Shown here: piece by piece, positions 30,087-40,412 of the stretch
Numbering within the stretch: the stretch's first letter is position 1
Layout: the number at the start of each line of letters is the position of its first letter
NCBI RefSeq assembly: GCF_023973825.1
Contig: NC_090114.1
Span: 372,001 to 436,000, forward strand
Source: Plasmodium brasilianum
Taxonomy: Eukaryota; Apicomplexa; Aconoidasida; Haemosporida; Plasmodiidae
Length of the DNA: 64,000 nucleotides
Direction of reading: 5' to 3'
The notes under the pieces: generated by a model
What the model saw: only the letters and a program-made list of their open reading frames with translations
Database searches by the model: none
Told to the model about the DNA's origin: nothing
Position numbers and translations under genes: made by a program

Positions 30087-33000
30087 ATGCCGAAAAATGA
30101 AGAAGCAATAGAAAACACCAGGTTTTTGTTTTCAAAACAAACGGATTGGAGCAGAATAAACTTTACGTTTTTAGTATTTGTACTTGGAATAAAAACTGTA
30201 TTTTGTATATTGTTATTTCTGTATAATCATATACCTCTATTTTTTATTTTTTTTATATCAGTAGTAGTGTCTTTTTACGCACTTATAGTAAACACATTTA
30301 AGACGTTGCTCTTATATATACTCGTGCATTTTTCTATATTAACATCTATATTATTGTCGTATTATGAAATTATACATGTAGATTATATATCCAATGCTTT
30401 TAAAGAAGTATTTCTTTCGTCAGTGTTGTATACTGTTTTTCCTCTGTTTGTATTAGAATTACTTGTTGCTATAATATATATATGTTTAAAAAGAAGAAAA
30501 AGAGGGTATATAGAGAGGAGGTTACAAGAGCTAAAAATTATTATTGATGGAAAAAATGACAAAGTAAAAGAAGAAAAACTGTTGTCCCTACAAATAGATT
30601 TAGAAAAAAACCAACTAAACACATATGATAGGAGCTATAAATATTATTTAACTCATTACAAAAATAAAAAATACATATGCATAGAAAAAAAAACGGATTA
30701 TTCAAGTGATGACGATGATTTGAATAATAACTGGAGTAATCAAAATTATAGTAGCAAGTATCATCATAACAAGTATCGTCATAACAAACATCATCGTAAC
30801 AAGCTTCGTAATAGCAGTAATCATAAAAATAATCATCATAATAACAATGATCATAATAATAGTTATTATGAGAAGAACGATTTCTCCTTATATTTTAAAG
30901 ATAGGGATATTGAAAAAAATAAAACAATTTATGTGGGGAAAAATCAATACAGAGACTTCTCACAAAGCAATTGTATATCTTATAATGGATTAAGCGAAGA
31001 TTTAAGCTTTGTTCATGCAGGAATTAAAAAATATACAAAAAAAAATGAACTTAGTAAAGTAAAAGATAAAAGTAATAAAAATAAGAAAAAAGAAGAATAT
31101 CAACCATGCAACAGTAATTCATCAACAAGTAACATTATACAAAAGGAAAGTAAGAAGAATGAAAATATAAACAATCAAAATAGGATAAATGTACAAACCA
31201 GTGATGGAAGCAGAAATAACTCAGAATGTGCAAATAGAAAAAAGGAATCCAACAAACGAGAAAAAAGTATTGATAAGAATAAAAACATGGATAAGAACAA
31301 AAATGTTGATAAGTACGAAAACGATGATAAGTACGAAAACGATGATAAGTACGAAAACGATGATAAATACGAAAACGATGATAAGTACGAAAACGATGAT
31401 AAGTACGAAAATGTCGATAATAATAAAAGCGCTGATATTTATTCTTCCAATTATTTGGCAAAAAATGAAAAAGGACACAAAAGTGACACACTTTCGTCAG
31501 ATGTAAATAATAACAAGAATTATTTAACACCAAGTAAATACTCTTTACATACTCAGGAACATTCGAACAGTTCGTTATGTGCAAATTCAAATATATCTGT
31601 AACGAAAATGGTATCTCAAGTAAGTGAAGACACACAAAATGATGTTACTCCACATTTAAAGAAAAAAGACACAATCCTTGTAGTAACTAATGAGGAAGAA
31701 AATCGCATTATTGAAAATTTTATAGGAAGAAGAAACAAAAAAGAAATAAAACAAAATATAGAACCCAATTTGGAAATCCAGGAACCCACAAAGCAACAAC
31801 TGCTGAAAGAGAATAAAAATACTCTAAGTGATGATTATTATAAACATAATATTACAAAACAGATGAAGAACCAGTATGAAACTAAGAAAAAATCAAGTTA
31901 TACGAATAGAAATATCGTACAAAGAGAGGGTGGAGAAATAAAAAAATTGAACACCATACTTCTACTGTCGAATAACAGTACCAAAATAAATGAAGAATTT
32001 AAACAAAAAGACAATGAAAAGATTTCAAAACTAAAAAACTGTATTACTTCTTACCCATTAAAGGTGGAAGAACAAATAAATAATTTTATTTTAGATAAAA
32101 ACAAAAAAAAAACTGTAAGCTATTCGCAAAATTCAAATAAAGAAAAAGGTAATGAACGAATTATAGGCATAGATAATCAATACAGTGTTAACCTTACTAA
32201 TAATTTCATGGAAGAGAAGTATGAAAAAAAGGAGTCCAAAACAAGGATTAACTCTGAAGGATGTAAAGAATATGATGAAAACAATTCTCTGGAAATACTT
32301 AAAAATATTGGTCATATCGGTAGTAATAACTTAATTTGTGATAATTTAGTTGATAAGAAGGAATACAGAAAAAATGTGACACTTAGAATGGACCAGAAAA
32401 GATCAACAGTTAGAGAATATAAACATTTTGAAATCCCCCACGTAGTGAAAGAAATAAATTTTGTAAATCAGCAGACACCTACAATCAACATTCCAAGAAA
32501 AGAAGATAGAGAAGGAGCAAAAGGAGCTGGTAATGATCCAAAAAATGTAAGTGGTTTTGAGGATATAAAAGTGCCCGAAAGTGTACTTTATTATGGAACA
32601 AAAGAAAGCAAGGTACAATGCAAGGGGATGAAGAATCAGCAACAGAAGGAGAGACAGAATGAACAGAACAAGGAAACAATGAGTAAGCAGTACAGAGAGA
32701 TCAAGAATGATCAGAATAAGGAGATGAAGCATGAACAGAAGGAGACGAAGAATGAACAACAAAAGGAAATGAAAAATGAATATCACAAGGATAGGAAGAA
32801 TGAAAAAAATAAGATGGAAAATAAAGAGCAAAAGGAAATGCAAAATGAACAACAGGATGTGATGAAAATTGATTATTACAAGGAAAAGAAAAAAGAGCAG
32901 CAGAAGGAGATAAGATTTGAACAGAACAAGGAGATGAAGATTGTACAGCAAGAGGATATAAAAAATGAACAGAAAGAGACAAAGTATGAACAGAACAAGG

Positions 33001-36000
33001 AGATGAAGATTGTACAGCAAGAGGATATGAAAAATGAACAGAAAGAGACAAAGTATGAACAGAACAAGGAGATGAAGATTGTACAGCAAGAGGATATGAA
33101 AAATGAACAGAAAGAGACAAAGTATGAACAGAACAAGGAGATGAAGATTGTACAGCAAGAGGATATGAAAAATGAACAGAAAGAGACAAAGTATGAACAG
33201 AACAAGGAGATGAAGTATGAACAGCAAGAGGATATGAAAAATGAACAGAAAGAGACAAAGTATGAACAGAACAAGGAGATGAAGTATGAACAGCAAGAGG
33301 ATATGAAAAATGAACAGAAAGAGACAAAGTATGAACAGAACAAGGAGATGAAGATTGTACAGCAAGAGGATATGAAAAATGAACAGAATGAGGACATGAA
33401 GATTGTACAGAAGGACACAAAGAATGAACAGAAAAAGGAGGTGAACTCTGAACAGAACAAGGACATGAATATTGAACAGCATAAGCAGACGAAGAACGAA
33501 CAGAACAAGGAAATGAAAAATGAATTGCAAAAGGACATAAATAATAAACAAAAAAAAGAGACGAAGAATGAACAGAACATGATGAAGATTGAACATCAAA
33601 CGGAAATGAAAAATGAACAACACAAGGAAGCAATGAATGAACAGAATAAGGAAACGATGAATGAACGGAATAAGGAAACGATGAATGAACAGAATAAGGA
33701 AACGATAAATGAACAGAATAAAGAAACGATGAATGAACAGAATAAGGAAACGATGAATGAACGGAATAAGGAAACGATGAATGAACAGAATAAAGAAACG
33801 ATGAATGAACAGAATAAGGAAACGATGAATGAACAGAATAAGGAAACGATGAATGAACAGAATAAGGAAACGATGAATGAACAGAATAAGGAAACGATGA
33901 ATGAACAGAATAAAGAAATGATGAATGAACGGAATAAGGAAACGATAAATGAACAGAATAAAGAAACGATGAATGAACGGAATAAGGAAACGATGAATGA
34001 ACGGAATAAGGAAACGATGAATGAACAAAACAATGAGCAATACAAAAAAGCCGAAGGTTCCTTGGAACCCCAAATTCTCGGCTCAAAAAATAATAAGGAT
34101 GAAAAAAAATATGATGATAAAAACAAAAAAAGCTGCAATATTGATGCAAAAGGGGAAGCTAAGATATGCGAATCTAATCAAAGGTTTAACGGAAGTGATA
34201 CTGTAATTAATACAAAGGAAAGTAAAGATTTAATTAAAAGAAACGATTCATCAACGTATCAAAAGGAATGGGTAAAATTAGAAAAAAAGGATATAGAAAT
34301 ATTGAAGCAGTCTGTTAATATAAACAGTATTGAACATATACCAATTGATGATTATTATATAAAATATAAAAAAGAAAAAGAAATAAAGCAAAATTTATTT
34401 TCATACTCCATTAATTCTAATAATGGTAATCCTTCTTATATAAATATAGAACAAGATCAAAAGGAAGATACAAAAGAGAGGAAAGAAGAAGACAAAACAA
34501 CTAATGCAAAAATTATGGAGAAAAAAATAAAAATAACGAATTTAGAAATAAATGATACATCTGACGTAAATAGTGTTAAAAGTAGTATTCCCCCCAATTT
34601 AGACACTGTTAAAATATGTGATATTGATGACAATTCTAAAATAAATCAATTTGACAAGTACACTTATAGGGATAATATAAAGATAAAAAAAATAGAAGAA
34701 CTTAACCAAAATATCGTGCAAGATGAAGCGAAAAATTACCAAGGGATCATGGATTTTATTCACACGAAGAGTTATGAAAATGAGGAAAGTAAAAATAGTA
34801 AAGCAGAAAAACCTAATGAAAAAGGCTTAAGCAGTTTCTTGAAAAATATAAGCAACTATAACAATATCATGCTCTTAGATGTAAAAAATACTGAAAAGGA
34901 AGGATATAGAAATTATGAAAATAATTTAAAAATGGAATCCAAAACTGATGGAGAGCTTTTATATAATGGTCGTTTAGACAAGGATATAAATCACAATGAT
35001 GCAATAGGTCCTAGAAGTTTAGTTAGTACAAGTGATAACACTAATGCCGTTTATAGCAACAACTGTAATAATAATACAGGAGGAATAACAGTTAAAATAG
35101 GTGATGTGATAAATGATGGCACCAATCTATTAAGTAGTTCTCGTGCAAACATAAAAGGTACAAATGTCATAAACGAATCTTCAAGTCCAATGGATTATAT
35201 GAATGTTGTCGGCAGTTTAAACAGTACCATGAATGATACAAATATGGATGTTATTATTGATAGTAATAACAATGATAGTAACAACAGTAAATTTGATAAC
35301 AACAATGACAGTAGCAATGGTGGGGGGAATAACTCCGAAGGATTCCCAGAATCTAACTCAAATTCCATATTCCAACAAAGAAAGTCCTTTTTTGAAAATC
35401 TAAAAAGAGACAAATCTCTTAATAGCAATTCTGTAAAAATGGAACATACTAATGAACAAGAAATTTTAAAAAAAAAAAACAACAAAATTGTGAATGAAAG
35501 ATTAAATTTTAATTCTTCTATGAACCTGCAAAAAAAAGAGAATTTACCATCACCTGATAAAAAAAATGATAAATCTTATTTAAATGGTGATGTTAATAGT
35601 AAAAAGGATTTTGAATATATGGTAGAAAATTTTTCAAAATTACAAAAAGTACATAATTTAAAGGATAATTATTATATTATAAATGATAAAATGAAAAGTA
35701 GTACAAAAGAAAATAGCAAAACAACAAGTCCAGAAAAAAATGAAAAACTTCTTTTGTCGAACAGTTTATCAGCAACAAACCTTTGTGATACTAATATTAA
35801 TGAAAATGAGAAATTAAAAATCGTTGAGGAAAATAAGAACGTAGAAAATAAAAAAAAAGCAACAGAATATTTTGTTATATTTGAACGCGGTGATATATCA
35901 TCTAGTGAAATGGTTAAGGACAGTGTAAAACCTAATGAACCCTACGACTCTGACAAAAAAAAAAATTTTGATGGTTTAACCTTGAAAAGAGGTACACTTA

Positions 36001-38417
36001 ACCATTTAACTGATAACTCAAATTTTAACCAAAAAAAAGATATTGAGATTAGTTCAAAAATAACTACTCAAATGGAGAACGATATTACAACAAATTCCAT
36101 TAACAATGATACATACAATAATTTATATTTCCATTTGAGTCATAGTGTAAATAGTTTTGTTGCTGATCGAGTGCAAAATGACAACAATTATGGTAAAGCA
36201 ATACATGTTAAAGAAAATAACTTGGATATATTATTAGACAGTAATAATATTAAAAATTATAGAGAAAAAAAAAAATCTTTTACAGAAGTTAAAAAAAAAA
36301 CTATATCCACAAACAATCCTATCTCTGATATTAATTCTAATGATATTAAAAATATGAGTGAAAATATAATGTCTAGTAATAAATTCAAAGATATAAGCAA
36401 AAAGGACTTAGTAAGTGAGCACGCCCCTAGTAAAGATGTCGAGTTTTTACCTGCCCCCTCCAGTAATCTGCATTATCATAATGAAAAAAACCCTTTTACC
36501 GACTTAGTCAACTTTATAAAATTTAAAAATAGTCAACAAAAAAAAAGTGTAAAAGGAAAGAGTGGTGGCATACAAAATGATGACAAAAATGTAATTAGTT
36601 CCATGGGGAAAGAGGAGGAGGAAGTACAGGTTCCTACTGAGGAAGTAAAAAAAATTGAACAGACTAAAAAAAGTGAAGTAAAAGATAGCAAGGAAGTAGA
36701 AGGTGAAAGGAAAAAAAAAAGTGAACAAAGAAAAAGTAGTGAGGAAGTAAAAGGTAGTGAGGAAATAAAAGGTAGTGAGGAAATAAAAGGTAGTGAGGAA
36801 ATAAAAGGTAGTGAGGAAGTAAAAGGTAGTGAGGAAATAAAAGGTAGTGAGGAAATAAAAGGTAGTGAGGAAATAAAAGGTAGTGAGGAAGTAAAAGGTA
36901 GTGAGGAAATAAAAGGTAGTGAGGAAATAAAAGGTAGTGAGGAAGTAAAAGGTAGTGAGGAAATAAAAGGTAGTGAGGAAATAAAAGGTAGTGAGGAAGT
37001 AAAAGGTAGTGAGGAAATAAAAGGTAGTGAGGAAGTAAAAGGTAGTGAGGAAATAAAAGGTAGTGAGGAAATAAAAGGTAGTGAGGAAATAAAAGGTAGT
37101 GAGGAAGTAAAAGGTAGTGAGGAAGTAAAAGGTAGTGAGGAAATAAAAGGTAGTGAGGAAGTAAAAGGTAGTGAGGAAATAAAAGGTAGTGAGGAAGTAA
37201 AAGGTAGTGAGGAAGTAAAAGGTAGTGAGGAAATAAAAGGTAGTGAGGAAGTAAAAGGTAGTGAGGAAATAAAAGGTAGTGAGGAAGTAAAAGGTAGTGA
37301 GGAAATAAAAGGTAGTGAGGAAATAAAAGGTAGTGAGGAAGTAAAAGGTAGTGAGGAAGTAAAAGGTAGTGAGGAAGTAAAAGGTAGTGAGGAAGTAAAA
37401 GGTAGTGAAGAGGTAAAAAAAAGGGAATTAAAAGGAAGTGAGGAAGCACATGGTGACAAACACAAAATAAAACAGGTTATCAAGCTATCACAAGAAAGCA
37501 AAGACGAGGGAAAAACAAATAAGGAGGAAACCGTAGATCTTGCTGACAAGGAAAAAGGAGCGTTAGAAACAAATGAAAAGCATAAGGAAAAAATAGATAA
37601 AACTGAAAAGATAGCAAATGAAGAAAGTGCTAACAAGTGTGATAATAAAAATAAGGAAGAACATAATAGCGTTTTCAAAGACCACATGGGAAAAGCATCC
37701 CACCTCGTAACTGAGAAAAATAAAGAAATTTATAATATTAACAGTAGTGATGAACATTTATCGGATGTAGGTATTAATAGTACGGAAGTGGTTAAAACAA
37801 ATATAATAAATAATCATTTTAAAGAAGACGTTTTTTCAGAAGATGTAATAAGTAGAATGAATAATTTAAATAATGAAATTTATTCTAACAAAGGAACAGA
37901 TGAAGAAGAGTTTCATAGTGTAACTGATAACAGTAGAGCTGATTTATCAAGTTTTTCTATATATCCTATAGATAAAGGAAGTGAATATTTAGAAGAAAAA
38001 AAAACATTCCAGGGTGATGAAGGTCCTAGTGAATTGAGTAAAAATAATGAAAAGTTAGATGACCCAAAAATATCATTATTAAGATATACAAATATGGGTG
38101 GATGTAGAAAAGCAACAACATTAAATAACAAACAAACCCAAAATAATATTCCGATGCCTAAAATTTCCCTTGATAATTTAACCTTATTAAATGAATCCTC
38201 AAATAATGAAGAAAATAGTCGCATAATGCAGGAAAATACGATAGATCTTATAGACACCGAAATAGACAGAGAAATAAATATCGAAGGAAATATTAACGAA
38301 GCAAATTCCTTGAAAGAGGGAAAAATCAAAAAGCTTCAAAAACAAAATACATTTACGTTCAACAATGAAAAAACCAAAAATAAGAAAAATAACAAAAAAA
38401 GAAATAAAAAAAAATGA
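30087..38417 (+). CDS. Conserved Plasmodium membrane protein with long repeat-rich tail
   Basis: The protein has 2776 residues. A short N-terminus is followed by four hydrophobic helices at about 25-46, 50-68, 72-92 and 108-134. They end in a basic KRRKRG stop-transfer motif and a predicted coiled coil at about 140-175. Everything after that is hydrophilic and largely low complexity. Four distinct tandem arrays interrupt it (31308-31415, 32917-33399, 33633-34016 and 36753-37418), giving Lys/Glu/Gln-rich, probably helical or disordered segments. The C-terminus is Lys/Asn-rich, ending with KKRNKKK. No catalytic motif is seen and I do not recognise a named family. The start is the first ATG after the 25-bp leader repeat. 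Topology suggests a membrane anchor with a giant cytosolic tail, much like the gene at 10723, but I cannot show homology between them. Confidence 0.92.
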   Translation: MPKNEEAIENTRFLFSKQTDWSRINFTFLVFVLGIKTVFCILLFLYNHIPLFFIFFISVVVSFYALIVNTFKTLLLYILVHFSILTSILLSYYEIIHVDYISNAFKEVFLSSVLYTVFPLFVLELLVAIIYICLKRRKRGYIERRLQELKIIIDGKNDKVKEEKLLSLQIDLEKNQLNTYDRSYKYYLTHYKNKKYICIEKKTDYSSDDDDLNNNWSNQNYSSKYHHNKYRHNKHHRNKLRNSSNHKNNHHNNNDHNNSYYEKNDFSLYFKDRDIEKNKTIYVGKNQYRDFSQSNCISYNGLSEDLSFVHAGIKKYTKKNELSKVKDKSNKNKKKEEYQPCNSNSSTSNIIQKESKKNENINNQNRINVQTSDGSRNNSECANRKKESNKREKSIDKNKNMDKNKNVDKYENDDKYENDDKYENDDKYENDDKYENDDKYENVDNNKSADIYSSNYLAKNEKGHKSDTLSSDVNNNKNYLTPSKYSLHTQEHSNSSLCANSNISVTKMVSQVSEDTQNDVTPHLKKKDTILVVTNEEENRIIENFIGRRNKKEIKQNIEPNLEIQEPTKQQLLKENKNTLSDDYYKHNITKQMKNQYETKKKSSYTNRNIVQREGGEIKKLNTILLLSNNSTKINEEFKQKDNEKISKLKNCITSYPLKVEEQINNFILDKNKKKTVSYSQNSNKEKGNERIIGIDNQYSVNLTNNFMEEKYEKKESKTRINSEGCKEYDENNSLEILKNIGHIGSNNLICDNLVDKKEYRKNVTLRMDQKRSTVREYKHFEIPHVVKEINFVNQQTPTINIPRKEDREGAKGAGNDPKNVSGFEDIKVPESVLYYGTKESKVQCKGMKNQQQKERQNEQNKETMSKQYREIKNDQNKEMKHEQKETKNEQQKEMKNEYHKDRKNEKNKMENKEQKEMQNEQQDVMKIDYYKEKKKEQQKEIRFEQNKEMKIVQQEDIKNEQKETKYEQNKEMKIVQQEDMKNEQKETKYEQNKEMKIVQQEDMKNEQKETKYEQNKEMKIVQQEDMKNEQKETKYEQNKEMKYEQQEDMKNEQKETKYEQNKEMKYEQQEDMKNEQKETKYEQNKEMKIVQQEDMKNEQNEDMKIVQKDTKNEQKKEVNSEQNKDMNIEQHKQTKNEQNKEMKNELQKDINNKQKKETKNEQNMMKIEHQTEMKNEQHKEAMNEQNKETMNERNKETMNEQNKETINEQNKETMNEQNKETMNERNKETMNEQNKETMNEQNKETMNEQNKETMNEQNKETMNEQNKETMNEQNKEMMNERNKETINEQNKETMNERNKETMNERNKETMNEQNNEQYKKAEGSLEPQILGSKNNKDEKKYDDKNKKSCNIDAKGEAKICESNQRFNGSDTVINTKESKDLIKRNDSSTYQKEWVKLEKKDIEILKQSVNINSIEHIPIDDYYIKYKKEKEIKQNLFSYSINSNNGNPSYINIEQDQKEDTKERKEEDKTTNAKIMEKKIKITNLEINDTSDVNSVKSSIPPNLDTVKICDIDDNSKINQFDKYTYRDNIKIKKIEELNQNIVQDEAKNYQGIMDFIHTKSYENEESKNSKAEKPNEKGLSSFLKNISNYNNIMLLDVKNTEKEGYRNYENNLKMESKTDGELLYNGRLDKDINHNDAIGPRSLVSTSDNTNAVYSNNCNNNTGGITVKIGDVINDGTNLLSSSRANIKGTNVINESSSPMDYMNVVGSLNSTMNDTNMDVIIDSNNNDSNNSKFDNNNDSSNGGGNNSEGFPESNSNSIFQQRKSFFENLKRDKSLNSNSVKMEHTNEQEILKKKNNKIVNERLNFNSSMNLQKKENLPSPDKKNDKSYLNGDVNSKKDFEYMVENFSKLQKVHNLKDNYYIINDKMKSSTKENSKTTSPEKNEKLLLSNSLSATNLCDTNINENEKLKIVEENKNVENKKKATEYFVIFERGDISSSEMVKDSVKPNEPYDSDKKKNFDGLTLKRGTLNHLTDNSNFNQKKDIEISSKITTQMENDITTNSINNDTYNNLYFHLSHSVNSFVADRVQNDNNYGKAIHVKENNLDILLDSNNIKNYREKKKSFTEVKKKTISTNNPISDINSNDIKNMSENIMSSNKFKDISKKDLVSEHAPSKDVEFLPAPSSNLHYHNEKNPFTDLVNFIKFKNSQQKKSVKGKSGGIQNDDKNVISSMGKEEEEVQVPTEEVKKIEQTKKSEVKDSKEVEGERKKKSEQRKSSEEVKGSEEIKGSEEIKGSEEIKGSEEVKGSEEIKGSEEIKGSEEIKGSEEVKGSEEIKGSEEIKGSEEVKGSEEIKGSEEIKGSEEVKGSEEIKGSEEVKGSEEIKGSEEIKGSEEIKGSEEVKGSEEVKGSEEIKGSEEVKGSEEIKGSEEVKGSEEVKGSEEIKGSEEVKGSEEIKGSEEVKGSEEIKGSEEIKGSEEVKGSEEVKGSEEVKGSEEVKGSEEVKKRELKGSEEAHGDKHKIKQVIKLSQESKDEGKTNKEETVDLADKEKGALETNEKHKEKIDKTEKIANEESANKCDNKNKEEHNSVFKDHMGKASHLVTEKNKEIYNINSSDEHLSDVGINSTEVVKTNIINNHFKEDVFSEDVISRMNNLNNEIYSNKGTDEEEFHSVTDNSRADLSSFSIYPIDKGSEYLEEKKTFQGDEGPSELSKNNEKLDDPKISLLRYTNMGGCRKATTLNNKQTQNNIPMPKISLDNLTLLNESSNNEENSRIMQENTIDLIDTEIDREINIEGNINEANSLKEGKIKKLQKQNTFTFNNEKTKNKKNNKKRNKKK
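31308..31415 (+). repeat. 18-bp in-frame array (DKYEND units)
   Basis: Six nearly identical 18-base units, GATAAGTACGAAAACGAT, encode Asp-Lys-Tyr-Glu-Asn-Asp. One copy has AAA instead of AAG. The array lies early in the hydrophilic tail of the membrane protein. Confidence 0.9.
32917..33399 (+). repeat. 69-bp in-frame array, seven units of 23 residues
   Basis: Seven units of 23 residues follow the pattern YEQNKEMKIVQQEDMKNEQ plus KETK. The fifth and sixth units have Tyr-Glu in place of Ile-Val. DNA identity between units is very high. Flanking sequence from about 32620 holds older diverged copies of the same Glu-Gln-Lys motif, so the array grew inside an existing charged region. Confidence 0.92.
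33633..34016 (+). repeat. 24-bp in-frame array, 16 units of MNE(Q/R)NKET
   Basis: Sixteen 24-base units of ATGAATGAACAGAATAAGGA plus AACG encode Met-Asn-Glu-Gln-Asn-Lys-Glu-Thr, with Arg for Gln in several copies and Ile for Met in two. The units are near-identical in DNA. Every unit carries ATG in frame. The reverse strand is free of stops through the array, which creates long spurious antisense frames. Confidence 0.93.
36753..37418 (+). repeat. 18-bp in-frame array, 37 units of GSEE(I/V)K
   Basis: Thirty-seven consecutive 18-base units, GGTAGTGAGGAA(ATA/GTA)AAA, encode Gly-Ser-Glu-Glu-Ile/Val-Lys. Apart from the final unit, essentially the only difference between copies is A or G at the first base of the Ile/Val codon. 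The array is flanked by diverged units (SSEEV before, GSEEA after). Such uniformity points to recent expansion or continuing homogenisation. Confidence 0.95.
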
Positions 38418-38816
38418 GGGAGGATAGGTGTATATAAATATGTAAAAAAGATTGCATAAATGATGAGCAAAAATTAAGAGGTGAGAAAAAAAAAAAAAAA
38501 ATGTTAGTAGTAATGCATTACATGATATGGAATATCATTATATAAAACATAATAGTGTAATAAGAATAGTGGTAGAGCATATTGATAGAAATTAAAAAAT
38601 AAAAATCGAACAATGCGTGAAGACGACTTCGAAAGTTTAACCATACTGGTAAAATTATATATGTATATATATGCACCCCTTTTATACATTTTTATAACAA
38701 TAATATATGAGTGAATGATTAAAGGATTAATCTTGAGTTTAATTTTATCCTTTTAACGTGTAACATTGAAATAGTTATATAATTTTACCTATTTTTTTTT
38801 TTAAATATAGAAAAAT

Positions 38817-38870
38817 GTTTCATTGTACACAAAATTTTCCTTGCTACACTTTTTGTCATATCAATGAAAC
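38817..38870. other. Inverted repeat, 9-bp stem
   Basis: GTTTCATTG at 38817-38825 pairs with CAATGAAAC at 38862-38870 across a 36-base loop. It lies about 400 bases past the membrane-protein stop, so it may fold in that transcript's 3' UTR. Confidence 0.5.
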
Positions 38871-38946
38871 TTTTGCTTGCGTTGTGTATATTAATATAAA
38901 AATATTTTATTTTTTTTTATTTTCCCTCATACTTTACATGAGTAAC

Positions 38947-38980
38947 TAATACTTTATTTTCATTCCGTAATAAAGTATTA
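38947..38980. other. Perfect 12-bp hairpin with 10-base loop
   Basis: TAATACTTTATT at 38947-38958 is the exact reverse complement of AATAAAGTATTA at 38969-38980. The loop is TTCATTCCGT. It is about 530 bases downstream of the membrane-protein stop and 80 bases from the preceding inverted repeat. It could be a 3'-end or RNA-stability element, or a chance AT-rich hairpin. Confidence 0.55.
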
Positions 38981-40412
38981 CATATTATAGGGAAATAAAA
39001 TTAAAACTTATAAACAATATTTTATTTGTCTATTAAAAAATATTACAATAAATTTGATGTTCATCAACAGCCCTCTTTTTTGTATGTTATTTGTTAAGCC
39101 TCAGTATCAGCATAAAAAATATAACATTATTTGGTACTAAAAAATAAAAAAAGAACAAAAAAAACTGCGATTCTTCTTTTCAGTTAGTTTTAAATTTATG
39201 TACTTATAAAATAGGTAATACACAAATATGCACATGAAATGTGCCTGTTTTGGGTACACGTTTAATATATTTCTAAGAGAAAAAAAATATCAATTTCATA
39301 AAAATGTTTGCACACAATAACATTTATCTTTTATCAACGAAGTATACAAATTTCTACATGTTCGGTGTACATATATTAAACCTGTATATATATTATTTTA
39401 AAAAAAAAAGAAAAAGAAAAATAATAAAACATTTTCATATTTATACAAATAGTTTTAACCAATTCTTATTAATATATTTTGTCCGCATTCCTTTTTTATT
39501 TTTTTTGTTTTTTTGCGTAATATTCTGAATTGGCATACTGATCAAATTTAAATTATATGCCCGACCATATATACTATGTAAACCTACTGAGGTAATATAT
39601 ATATTTTTTTTTTTTTATATTATATTTTTTTTTTTGCTTGTTTATTTGTTATAATAACTTAAGAGGTTTAAATAATTATGTATTGTTAAATAAAAGCAAT
39701 AAAAAACAAAAAAAAAATTTCCTACTTCATTGAAATTTAATTTTTTTTATCATCTTTTTTTTTGTGTGATACAGTAAAACTTAGTCGTTACATATGTTAA
39801 ATATATATGTACATTTTTATTTCTTTTAATCTAACACGTTAAAATGTGTATATAATTTTTAATTCAAGCTCTGAAAATGAACTAAATTATTTGACAATGT
39901 ATTATTCCTGCTGCAATATACTTTTAATAAGAGTTACACTTTTTTTTTCTGTAATTGTTTTTCATTTGTAAAGCTGATAATTATTGTAATTTTTCTATGT
40001 ATTGTTGAATATCTTCTTTTTCTCCCATTAGTTATATATAATCTCTTCTTTCGTAATTATATATATATTTATATATATATATATCCTGTTTTCTTCCTTT
40101 TGTTACATATCTTTTACTTCTTCCTTATGTTCCTTGTAAAGCATTTTGAGCTACAGTTATTCCCATTTTTTTTTTTTTTTTTTTTTTTTTTTGGATTTGT
40201 AAACAAGCCTAATGTACAATTTATTTTTTAAAAGGTTACCATAAAAAGAATTTTCAGATCATTAACGTCATTATTTTTGTTTTAATTATTACGAAGCGCT
40301 GAAAGTGGAAATCAAAATAAATTAGTAAAAGCGCAGTAGCAGCAATACAATAGCAACAACACAGCGGCCACAACGCAGCAGCAAATTGTACAATATTCCC
40401 TGTGCCCACATA

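Larger units (their letters stand above)
38418..40412. other. Intergenic region between two tandem plus-strand genes
   Basis: This 2 kb region should hold the 3' UTR of the membrane protein and the promoter of the PX-WD40 gene. It contains inverted repeats at 38817-38870 and 38947-38980, a T27 run at 40166-40192, and a less AT-rich CA/GCA-rich leader at about 40330-40385. The short frame at 39304-39528 is not convincing as a gene. Confidence 0.7.

Noticed and set aside
36533..37687. Long minus-strand open frames (384 and 261 codons) of Ser/Pro/Phe/Leu repeats
   Set aside because: They lie exactly opposite the GSEE(I/V)K array of the plus-strand gene and arise because the 18-bp unit has no reverse stop.
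40386..40412. Nine-residue extension of the PX-WD40 protein
   Set aside because: It would begin at TTG. The first ATG in frame is at 40413 and leads directly into the PX domain.
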